Shown piece after piece: positions 24,046-36,200 of a stretch of DNA of 64,000 bases. This DNA comes from Pontederia crassipes (lineage: Eukaryota; Streptophyta; Magnoliopsida; Commelinales; Pontederiaceae). How positions within the stretch are numbered: position 1 is the first letter of the stretch; each line of letters begins with the position of its first letter. The stretch is taken from positions 57,565,146-57,629,145 of the forward strand of contig CM060193.1 in NCBI GenBank assembly GCA_030549335.1. Reading direction: 5' to 3'. The position numbers and the translations under genes are program-made. The notes beneath the pieces are model-generated. The model searched no databases. It saw only the letters and a list, made by a program, of their open reading frames with translations, and had not been told where the DNA came from.

Positions 24046-26979
24046 CTATGGTTGCAATATTACTTGGCTTTGTTTGGAATTCTCTTTGGCTGTGACAAAT
24101 TGCAAGGAATTTGGAGATGCAGGTTGTGGTTTCACAGTTCCAATCTCAGAAGAATGGCGTTTGTGTTCGCATTGAGCTTCCAGGATGCGCATCAGAACAA
24201 GGGCCGCCATGGTCGAGGAAAGAGCTGCCAGGCTCGCCCATGTCATGCGAGCATACTTCTTCAATGGCTTGCATTCTTTCAGGAGGATCTCAGAGAATGC
24301 GTCATCAACCAGCCCGCAATCTGCAAGGCTCTCCATGGCAGGGAAGGCATCAACAATGTCCTGGATGGAGCTTGTGTACACCTGCACTTGAGAGAAGGCA
24401 CTTGCTGATATGCAAGTTCCACCATCTTTATCTGTGCAGGTATACCTCTCCAACATCTAAGAACAGCCATGGAGTGATATTGTGTTAGCTTAGGAAATAT
24501 GTTGAAAGATTTGTCTTTGTCGGAGTTTTGTTTGAGAACGATTCTAGAGAAAATGCACCTGAGGAATATCTCCTATCTCAATTGTATTGGAAGAGCAGTT
24601 CGCTGGCTGATAATAGTATTTTGGGGGCCCTGAAAATGGATTGCAAACATAGTGTAGTCCTGGAAAGGAGAGGGACTTCGCCATCGATATGTTTGCATTC
24701 ACCTGAATATCATGAACATGTAGATTTTAAATCTGGTTGTGTCTGTCACATTGTACTAGTTACAAGCTTCAATATTAAGATTAAGTTGAAACAGTGAACA
24801 ATTATTTTCACTTGAAATCCATGAGCAGATGCTAGATTTTAGGCATTGAAATTTCTGAATGTACCTGGTTAACTAGGTCATGAATTCCTTCTTGTACATC
24901 ATGCAAAGCCATGTTTGCTGATCTCTGATTGCTGCACGGCAGGATCGAACTTAAGGTACTATTTCCGGGGTTTAGGCGATATTCATCAAGAGCTGTGCAG
25001 GTATCACCAGAAAATCTGAAATCTGTGAGGAGTGAGTAAATGGTGAAAACTGCAATTAAGGTAATGTCTTAGATAACATGTCTTACTTGTCAAGGAAAAA
25101 GTATAATCTGAAGTATGCCCAGAACAAGAATGTGAATATCCAGCAAAATGTGATAAATCTGTCCAGATAGAGTCGTCGATTACAAGAAGGCAAGAACTAA
25201 CCAAAATATATTGGAACTGATGTGATTCACAAGTAGACATGTTTTTCTGATTCATTCAAAACCAAGAATTCAACAAACTAAGGTGGTCCCTTTTGCAATC
25301 AAAGTTCTGTAGCGTGTTCTCATATAAGCACTTCGAAATGAGTATCATAAGAACATGGCCAGTTTAGAGATTACTTACAGATTAGAAGTCTTAAAGAGCC
25401 CAAGAAACTTTGATGCTGCAACATCAAAAAGGAAGAGGACAAAACATCACATATAAGCAGAAAACTAATTTGGTTCAAGAAATTTACTTGTTAGTGCATC
25501 TTTACTAAAGATTGGCTTGCTTACCCTGCAATGCAAGAACAACAGTGAGATTTAGCACAATGGTGATTATTGTGACAGCTTTCCTGCGGAAAAGGAAACA
25601 TAACTAGTGTTTGTTAGGCAACTTGCATCGGGAGACTTGATTGCCATCGTTAGTGCTTAGTTCTTACAGAATCTTGATGCCCTTGTTGACCAATCTTACG
25701 TTCTTCTCAGCCTCTGTACGTATGCTATCAGCTTCGACATTCAATTTCTGTGATGTGGTATTCAGCTGCTCAAAGCCTTGAAAGCTGCCATAGACCTCTG
25801 AAATGTTCTGTATAGCCACCACCGCCTTTGTCACTTCATATATCGTATCAGATGCCCTTTGTGCTGTTTCTGAAATGATCCCCTTGATTGCTTGAGCTCT
25901 TGAATGGAAATTGGAGCTACCACCAAGTACTACACCAGATGCAACGCTGCAATGGCAATACAGTACATTAGCGGATTACTTACACGAATGTCATATACTG
26001 GTGTTCGGCTTCCAGCAAAGTTGACAGCAAGAAGCAGACTCACATCACTAGGATTGTCAAGAGTATTCCAACTAGAACTGGCCATGAGCGATATCTGCGG
26101 GAGCAAGGAAGCAACTTGTCCTCTCTTGAGTCCTTGGCCAAACAAGTTCTTGTCATGATAAGCACGCTTGCGAAGATAACACCAAGAACAAGCCATACTG
26201 CACCAATTACATATCCATATCTACCCGTGTATATTGTCGACTGCAAGAAAATAGCATTTCGGCTATGAATTTACTATGCAAAATCCGAATGTATTTGCAC
26301 TAAAGTGTATAAGTTCGGCATCTGTTTTTACAACCTTCATTTGAATTTTCATCACAGTGTTGTGTATTTGTGTTCTTACGATATATGCATATACATAAGA
26401 GAGAGAGAGAGAGCATACACTCCAATAATGTTTGTTTGTAATGTTGTAGCCGCCTTTGTACTTTCTGAAGCGATCCAAAGGATCGATTCTTGCTGTTCTA
26501 GCTGTCAGAGCACTTGTGGATTCTGAAATGTTCAGCACTTCTAGCAACTTCCTTCCTACAAGGAAAAGAGGCTCAAAGTAAGAACAAACATATTTGACCA
26601 GAATCTCCCCTAATGCAAAATGCTCACAATTGATCGACATATGGCTTTGTGCAGAGTAAAAGCTGATGATTCTTTTGGTTTGGAGGCCAAGTGTTCTGGT
26701 TGTAGCACTAAACTAACAGTTAACAAAGGTGCAACCTTCATGGTGCATTGCTGCACGGTTCTCTATTATGTTATCCTCTTTTGTAATTCGAGACAGTTAG
26801 TGACAGACTGACAGTGTGTGTGTGAGAGAGAGAGAGAGATCCTTTATCTCACCTGTGCTAATCCGTGATAGTGCTGTCTCCGTGTCCGGAGTGCAGGGTT
26901 GGACATGAGCTTGTCGTCCTTGTGGACAGCTTAACGCAAGGACAAAGTAACACAGGAGCACCACGGCCCTCTCTCTCAT
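24046..26979 (-). CDS. Plant multi-pass plasma-membrane-type protein (537 aa), TM protein of At2g12400 type
   Basis: Function unknown; resembles a plant-specific family of about 540-residue membrane proteins (Arabidopsis At2g12400/At2g25270, from memory). Ten exons: 26979-26853, 26555-26419, 26240-26044, 25946-25668, 25583-25525, 25415-25379, 25158-25087, 25015-24865, 24702-24559, 24456-24046. All are GT-AG and in phase (1,614 nt). Residues 1-25 are a signal peptide. Hydrophobic segments lie at about 99-117, 141-162, 249-266, 280-300 and 474-494. A conserved motif, DPLDRFRKYKGGYNITN, precedes the first of these. Many cysteines and NXS/T sites between the fourth and fifth segments suggest an exposed loop. 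Just upstream, ATGTTCATGGAAACATGA is a five-codon open frame that overlaps the start codon and could lower translation. Confidence 0.9.
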
Positions 26980-28173
26980 GTTTCCATGAACATTAACTGC
27001 AGGAGAAAGGAAGAAAGAAAAATAACTCTTTGTTGTCAGATTAATACGATTAGCTGCAACAACGTGTCCCTTAGCGAAAAAGCTTATGATATATTACTCG
27101 AGAAGAACACGTACGAAGGAACAATGGAGAGAGAAAAATATTGTTCATAACATGAAGACAACGTACACCGTGCTTCAAGTCATGGAACATGTAATTCAAA
27201 CAAACTTCCAACCCATCAACCGGCATGATCCAACGACTTGTCTGAAACAATTTCTCCAAAACCAAAAAAAAAACAGAGAATTGTTTCCTAATTCTTAATA
27301 TCACAAGAATGAAAAGAAGAAATTTATTTCATGTCCCCACAGGTTCTGCATATACAAAAACAACTCTTTTTTTCTAATTTCTCACCATATGATCAACTTT
27401 TTTCCCGGCAAATTCATAATATATGATCAAATGAATTTATAGACATGATACATACTGAGGTTGGCATGTTCTACTAACAAGCACGTTCTTTTACACCTTG
27501 GATTATGTACAAGACGAGTAAACCCCACAAAGCACGTAACGCTGTTTCTTGTGGGTTCCCTTTAAATTGTTGCATCGTACTTAACACTCAAGTGCGTTAT
27601 ATTTGCATGCAAGATCATAATTAATAGATATGCTTAATAAGGCCATGCATGCACAATTCCAAGAATAAGTAAAACCATATGATTTTCTAGTACATGATCC
27701 TGATCAAACTTACAGTGCCCAGTCCGGCAACTCCAAATAATAGAGGCAAGAAGAGGAAGGATGATACTGAAAGACTTACAAGAATCTTTTTTTTTTTTTG
27801 GAGTCTTTCAAGAACACTGCAGGAAGAGCACTGAGGCCACTAAGTCCTAGTCTTCATCGTGGCTATTACTTCTCTCATGAAATTCTCTGGTAATTGACCA
27901 CTGATGAAGTCTCGTCATATGGGTGACTTCTCTCAGGAACAGCACTGAGACCACTGAAGCTATAAATATGAAATTGACCTTGACCTCATGCAGTCTTCAT
28001 CCACAAGCACACCTGCACTTCTCCAACCTCATCAGCAGCTACATATACTTCTTGTCATAGGTTGCACAAGGCCTGAGACCCTCATGCTTCCCATGGGGAA
28101 AAAGAGTTGGAAATTACGAGAGAAATCTTGAGAAGAATACATGCCCAACTGAGAAGGCTTGTGCATATATAGA

Positions 28174-28211
<38 letters not shown>

Positions 28212-30231
28212 AGAGACGGAATAGTAGTAGTGCTTATGCTAGACATCATAAATGCTCTATGCTTTCCTTGTGGAATGGGGCATGGTACTGCAACTACACC
28301 ATCACCATATCAAACTCTCATCTCAACAAAAGACGCAGAAAAGAAGGGGGAAAAAATAAAGTAAGTGTGACACGAGTTGAAAAAGTCCAAAAAGAAGAGA
28401 GATTTGAATACATGCAGGGTTCCTTTTGATCAGATGCTCCTGATCCAACAATTCCTTGCTCCATGGAAATATCTGAATTTTTTTCATGCAGCAGCAAAGT
28501 TGCACTCATTCCTTTCTTGATCACAAGAAAAGCCAATTCGTTGCCACTTTGGGGACTTGTGGGAGTGGAGTAGTTAACAAATTTTGTCTTTTTAATCATA
28601 TGGTATTAGCTTCCATAATCTTTAGTTGCAAAATGAACCTAATATGTCAAGAGGAAATAAAAATTAAATAGTGTAAAAGGTTATTTTGTCAAATTTTGAC
28701 TTTGGAGCATCGTTCTAACTAATCTGGCATCATTTCAATTATCATGATTAAAAAAATTTTAATAAAAGTTTTTGACATCCAAAAGAGAAATCTTAAATGG
28801 TTAGCCAAATTGTCAATAAAAGTAGGCCTTAGAGTTGGGCATTTATTTATTTTTCTCATGACCCAATTACATGGGACCCACGAGAAGTGATGGCATGTTA
28901 GGCTGTGAGCAAGATGTGAGTCATGTTGTTTGATCAAAGATTTGTACTTTGACTTCTTCAAGAAGAAGTAAACAATGCAAAACATTTGCACGGAGACATG
29001 GTGGAAAAAAAGGAGTATATATAGATACACAAAATAATGCAAAAAGGATACAAAGATGAAGCTTGTTGGAGCCGAAAGAAGGTGACTCTTGTGGCACACT
29101 TCTCTCACCAAAAGCATGTCATGATGCATATCTTGTTTTAAGCTTGAGTTCCCTGCATGCAACAACCCAACTCTCAAATATAAAAATTCTATCTTATTTT
29201 ATTTTTTCCTCCCTGATATCAAATTATTTCCCATAAAGTTCAAGTTCTGAAAGAAAATAACAGTTAGAATTTCCTCCCTAGACATACAATTATGACACCA
29301 ATAGGTGAGGCAAACTAATACTAATTAAATTAAGGTTGTTTAGAAAGGGGTAATGATCCCTGAAACTTGTTTACATCACAATGCTAAGTATCTGCTTTTC
29401 TCCTGTTCTTGCTTTCTTTATCTAAATCTCGCTTTTGAGATTTTGGTCAGTGTTTAAGTCGGCAGATGATGATATATTTTGCTTTAACGAAACAAAGATT
29501 GTGAATTATTTGCCCACATAAAGTGATAAAGATTAATCTTTACAAAAGATACTTTCTTTTGGGATTCAAATATACGAAAGATTGAAGTTGCTTAGGGTTT
29601 CAATGTCGTAATCACATTTTTCTTGTGCTTTGCTTTAGGAAAGAATTCCGTAGTGCCTAATTTTATGTGAAACTAACTTGAGTTAAGATTGACTTGCTCG
29701 TATAAATAATTCAAAATAGCTAAAAATATTAATAACTTTTTTTTGGGTAAATAAAATTATTAATAACTTTGATTTCGATTAATTTCTAATTGTTACAGCA
29801 TCATAAAAGTCAGTTTCTTTTTATGGCAGACTTCTGCAGCATGAGATAAATTGGAGATCGCACACAAAAAAAAAATTATAGAAAGCAAACCAAGGGAAAT
29901 GATCAACTTTTCTCTCCAAAGTGAGAGAAATCAACAAAGGGAAAAAAATAATGAAACTAGTCATTGTATAGAAGAAAGATGCCTACTGTCATATATGATA
30001 CAACAAAGAACTGTTATGTATCCCGCTAGAACTATGATTTACAGAATCCTTGATACTGCACAGGGCTTATTATTACTATGATTGACTGCTGAACGAACGA
30101 AAAATAGCTAAAGAATTTCATTAGAAAGTAAGAATCATGAAGATTTTACTCCACTGATCATAAGCACATGCCAGATCAAGCTGAATTTTGTCTTCCATCT
30201 AGAGGCATGTGCTGGCACTGGATATGGTTTG
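26980..30231. other. Intergenic region upstream of the membrane-protein gene
   Basis: Contains the presumed promoter of the 26,979 gene, a TG/AG microsatellite (about 28,173-28,210), and a short imperfect direct repeat (GCACTGAGGCCACTAAG at 27,828-27,844, GCACTGAGACCACTGAAG at 27,943-27,960). I see no further gene; short open frames here look random. Confidence 0.5.
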
Positions 30232-33200
30232 TCATGTTTGCATAGGCATCGATATCCTAGGGAGAATAGAATTGGCAAGTTCTTCATTTATCTTCACCGG
30301 AAGTGGTGGCATCTGCTTCATTATTTCAGGCATGTCGCTCAAACTGCACGAATACAAGTATTGATCAGATATTAGACTTGTTAACAAGGAAGCTTATTGC
30401 GACCATTATAAAAGATGTAATTGATTTCAGTATTTTTTTCTTCATAATAAATGGCATCAAATACATGTCAAGCTATGAAGAAAAGGCATTCCACGAAATG
30501 TTGTTGAAGCGGTTGAATAAAGACTAGGAAACAAAGCACAAAGGCTGGAACTAATCCAAAGGGATAAAATTTCATACTTCCATACTAGCAAATTATTATA
30601 CTCCCAAGTCCCAACAGAAGATTAGCAAAAATTACATAGGCAGCTTGTTCCACATAATACCTACCCTACTTGCATAGATCAGACAATATGCGGGAGCTTG
30701 GGCAAAAGTTTCTGATGTTACAAGTTAGAAAAGATTAAAAAGAAAGCTAAATGACATACTCTTTCAAGATGGAGAGTATGTTATCCCTTGTGTCACAAAA
30801 GAGTTTGATATTATCTTGGATCTGCAGAAAAAAAAAAAAACAAGTTAGGATAACTATCTCCGAAAACTGAGTTGCATGCTGTAAATACCTTTTTTTTTTT
30901 TTGAGAAAAGAGAGAGAGAAATGTTGTAAATACTATGTTGCTCACTTTACATGTAGGAACTCAAGAAGTAGCCAATGTACTTGCATTGTGAATAACAAAA
31001 AAATTAAACTCTAGAGAAGATTTAGATGAGGTTAATCATGGATTTTTCATTAAGAAATTTGGTACGTCCAAGTTACTTGAAATTGGCTGGTATTCAGTTT
31101 ATACTTATAATTCTTTGTCAAAAAAATGATAAATTGTACTTTAAGATACCTTTAAGTTGGCCAGATTTGATGATATCTTAGATAAGGCGTCTGAATTACT
31201 CTCTAGCATCTGTCCTGTCCGACCACCAATTGCTGCCAAGACACCAGAAACAAAGGTTAAACAGATAGTAAAAGTTACCCACACTACAATTTCAACTAAA
31301 CTATCAATTAACAACTTAATGGAATAAAAAATGGGACTACATGATTAGCATGACAAGTGGTCGAGTTCATTATAATATCACAACAATGCAATATAATACT
31401 CCAATGGATGAGTTTATGTCCATCTTGTTTTCAACAACATGCTTCATCCCTTCAGTATTTGATTACTTTTGGAGTCACAACAGTGCTGAATAATCAGTTG
31501 CGACTACAGTTGGAAGCCCAAAATATCTTATGTATGTAAAGTTAAAACTCTCCAAAAGGCAGCAAGATAAAGCAAGTATATTTTCAAGTTGCCAAGCTAA
31601 TTAGTAGTGTATTCAAGCAAAGTGTATACTGCAGAGAGAAGAAGAAAAATAATTAGGTTGGGCATTGGCAGAGCGTGGAGACCTCTGATTCTGCTGCACG
31701 GACGTTTGCTGCCAGGCTCCACAGCCTGAGGCTCTTTCTTCAAGACCGATGGAGACTGATCCGTGAGGCTCGGGTGGCACGAAGGACTGAGGCCTTAGAG
31801 ACGATCGCCCACCTTGATCGGGAGGAGGATGCTCGCCATCTCACGGAGGACGAGGTGGCTCAGCGCAGGCAGGCGCAGTCGGCCATACAGTTGAAGGATA
31901 GATTGGTGGAGATTCAGTGGAGGCAGCGCTCCCGGCAGACCTGGCTTCATGAGGGAGATGCCAATACTCGGTTCTTCCACCTTTATGCGAGCTCGCGGCG
32001 GCGGGCAAACAGGATCGATCAGCTCGAGGTGATGGGACAGAGGATTACGGGCCACCATCGCATCGGGACCGCTTGCCTCCTTTCATCGGGACTTCTCCAG
32101 ACGGCGGCCCCCACCGGCTTGGAGTTGGTCTCCTAGGGATGTTACTTGTCTCACTCATGATCAGTCTTCCATGTTAGTGCAGGTCATTACTGGGATGCGC
32201 TCCACGACCTCAACAGGGAGGGGTCCCCCGGTCCAGACGGCTTCCCCGTTTTCTTCTACAGGGAATTCTGGCCAGTGGCGAGGGAGGACGTTATGGCAGT
32301 GCTCCAAGAGTTCTCCAGCGGGAACCGGGGCTTCGAGCGCCTGAACTGGTTCCTACTTTTCATGCTGCCGAAGCGCACTCCAGCGGACAGAGTGGAGGAT
32401 TTTCGGCCGATAGCCTTTCCAACGCCACATATCTCCTGGTGGCTCGGGTACTGGCTAACCGGCTTCGGGAGGTGCTCCCTTATCTCATCCACCCTACCTA
32501 GTCGGCCTTCATCCACGACAGATCCATCACCGACAGTTACTCCATGACCTCGGAGATTCTTGCCCAGTGGAAGCGCAACAGTCGTCGGGCCTTTCTTTGG
32601 AAATTCGATTTTTCCAAAGCTTATGATTCTCTTTCATGGTCATTCCTTTGGTATTCTTTACAGGTGCGAAGTTTCCCTGCGACCTGGATTGCCTAGATGA
32701 AGCGGTGTGTCACCACTGCTTCCTTTTCGGTCCCGGTCAATGGGGCGATGGCTGGGGGGCTGGGTGCAACCTCAGCGTGGTGTCCGACAGGGTTGTCCCC
32801 TTGCACCCATGCTTTTCACGCTGGCGGTTGACGGTCTCGCCAGGTGTACTCAGGAGGCATGTCAGGCTGGCCTTTTCAGTGGTTTTGCCGGAGGCTGGTG
32901 CCTCTACTTCAGTATGCAGACGATACTGTCTTCTTTATCGAGGGATCAGCGGCTGAGGCCAGACGGGTAGCTATTCTGGTGGAGCTTTTCGGCATCACTT
33001 CGGGCCTTCTGATCAACCATGCTAAATCATCCTTCATTCCTTTTGGCATGGTGACGGAGGAGGCTTTGCACTGTGCGGCGGAGTTGCGCACTCCTGTTGG
33101 GGCCCTACCCATCACTTATTTGGGACTCCCGCTATCTGACCGTCATATCGGCTCTCGAAGGTGGACTCCTGTCATTGAGCGGCTGGAGCACCGCCTCGAG

Positions 33201-36200
33201 GGCTGGAGCTCATGGCTTCTATCTAGCGGCGGTCGTCTTATTCTGCTTCGATCAGTACTTTCATCCCTCCATATCTATTTCATGTCGGTGCTCCAGATGC
33301 CTGCGCAGGTATTATCACGGATTGATGCTTTGAGGTGCAAGTTCTTTTGGCAGGGTTGTAGCACTCCCCGTCGGGCTCACCTCGTGGCCTGGAGGTGCAT
33401 TTGTAGGCCCACGTCCCAAGGCGGATTGGGAGTGCGAGATCTCCGATGCACCAACTGGGCACTCCTTGCTCGGTGGGTGGGTCGGATTATGGGCCCCGAT
33501 GACAGCTTATGGAGGGAGGTTTTTTTCACTTGCTACGGACGTGACCTCTCATGGGACTCTAGGCCCACCATCCCACGAGGCGCGTCTTCTCTCTGGAGGG
33601 GGGTGGCGGCTATATTTCCACGTGTTCGACCTTTCATGGCCCCCTCGCTCGGTTCTAGGGAGATATTCTCATTTTGGCATCATGACTGGCTCCCATGAGG
33701 CCCGCTCGCTGATTCTTTCCCCAGGCTACTGGCTCTAGCAACACATCCTGATGCATCTGTGGCTGAGTACTGGTCGGAGATGGGCGGCCCGGGGACCGGC
33801 TCCTGGACTCCCCTTTTCAGGACTCCCCTCTCCGATCAGCGTGTCTCTGATTTACTGGCACTTCACCAGCGGATTGCCCCTTTCCGCCCGCACCCGACCC
33901 GGACGGATGGATGGGTTTGGGTGGCGGACTCCTTCTCCACGCGCAGCCTCTATCTTCGTTTTCTTCCGGCCCCCACCGACTCAGAGGACTTCAGAGCTGA
34001 TTGCCGACTCATTTGGCGGTCCCGTTCGCCGCTGAAAGTCAAGATTTTTGCTTGGCTTTTGCGGCGTGAGCGGATTCTCTCCAGAGTTTATAGGGCGCGA
34101 TGGGCTCCGCATGCTGATACTTCATGTGTTCTATGTGGAGAGACAGAGGAGGACGTTACGCACCTTTTCTTCGGCTGTCGGGTGTCCCGGGAGATGTGGT
34201 CTCAGATGACCATTAATGGCGAGGCTCCCTTGACGGCGGCAGGTTTCTAGCAGGACGCGAGGAGGCTTTGCAGACAGAGTTTGGATTGGAGACGTCCTGT
34301 GGCGACTTTTCTAGCCGGTGCCTGGGCCATCCGGCTCCAGCGCAACCGTGTCATTTTTTGTGGGGAGAGTGTTCAGGTGGATAGTATTGTACATTATATG
34401 TCTTATCTTCTTTGGGAGTGGGGTTTTGGCTAACACCTTTTTGGCTTCTTTTCTTGCTCTCCACTGGAGAGTACTCTTGTGTATATGATGATCTCTTTTG
34501 ATGATATATATATACCTGGATGACAACCTAAGTGGTGGTCATCCTTTCCCTTCTAAAAAAAAAATTGTAACTTGATCGTTCTGATGGAAAGATCACCAGG
34601 AATTTTATAATGCTTGAGCAGTTAGGACATGTTTGAAGAACACTCAAAATAATCATGTAATAAGAAAATAATTGGTAAGTCAATGCAAGATAAACGAGAG
34701 AGGGAATTCCATTTTTAACAAGAAGCCACAGCACCACAAGGTAAACAAATATAAAGAAATACTCAAAATGGAAGAGCATAGCACCTTTATATGATATATC
34801 ATCATCATCTACAGGAGGTGTTGGCAAAGCATAGGGAGGAACATTAGGTCGAGGCCCCAGTTGGGCAGATGGTTTTGATGAAGGGTCTGTAACCCTCTCC
34901 TGTGCACACAATTATCAGTTTTATATCAGGGCTTCAGTAGCAGAGTTATGAAAGAGAGAAACCATATAACTAGTGTCAGTCACTTGTATGAATGGCACAA
35001 CTGCTTTGGCAAATGCAAAGAGAAATGATAGCAATACCTCATTTTAAATCAGAAAGAATAAATTTGAGGAAGCATTCAAAAAATATGGTAAAAAAGAAGA
35101 GAACTTCTGAACTGCTAAATGTTATGTATTTTCTGGGAGTAGCTTTCATCCGAATGTTGCACTAACTGAAGGATACACACATTAATGATATCCAAGCACC
35201 ATTATTTAAAATCAGTCGGTATTTGAGCTTGAATAGGATCCACCATTTGAAATTTTGTAAATCAATCAGGCACACTCGCTTCCTCCACCCCCTCTCCTCC
35301 CTCCCCTCTCAATTCTTCTATGTAATTAATGATATAACAATCCAATACACTGAAGTCTTGTTGGATAAGATGTGCCATAGTTCAGTTATCTAGCGGATGA
35401 ATGTGAGCAATTTGTACATGGTTAAACAAGGTTACTGCACATCCAAGAATGCAACAATGGAATTTTATAATTCAATGTTAGTCTACTTTCAGCACACCTT
35501 TGCCAATACTTTTAATCCTACATGAAAATATCAAATGCAGGTACAAGCTGGAGGAGTTGATCTGCATGGGTTGCAGGTGCCAAGTGTATAGATGTTTAAC
35601 ACAAACCCGCTGAAGCCGCACATCTTTTCTTTGAGTGCAGCGTGATTCAGGAGGTTTGGAGATGGATACATCTCCCAAGCATCTCACTTTCAGCACCCAA
35701 GATGTTCTGGCAGTCTCTTAGAGGCCTTGGTGATAGGGGCAGTCAGAGCTGGAGGACGCTGCAAGCCACTTTTTGGCAGTCACTTGGGCTATTTGGATAT
35801 GGCATAACCGAGTTATTTTTTGTGGAGAAAGATGTCATGTTAAGAACAGTATTCACCATGTTTCTTTTCTCATCTGGAAGTGGGGTTTTGGGTAGCTCAT
35901 CCAACCATCTTTTTCTTTTGTTGTTTTTTTATCCTTTTCCATAGAGCATACACTTGTACAGTTTAATTCCCATAGTAATATACACTGGGATGGCACAACA
36001 ATTTGGTAGTCATCCTTTTGCCTCTCAAAAAAAAATAATCATTATTATTTGTATAATCTCCAAATTCAGCAAGGAGAGCTAAAGCTCCTGTGTCTAATAT
36101 AAAAAGGCCACTGATATTTGCATTATGCATTCCTGTTATGTTGTAGACTTGTGACTTCTCATTTGAGCAAAGTACTGAAGTTGTTAACACAACTGTTACG

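Noticed and set aside
32844-33698. 284-codon reverse transcriptase ORF as an active gene
   Set aside because: It holds the YADD motif but upstream and downstream parts are in other frames with stops; the endonuclease is missing.
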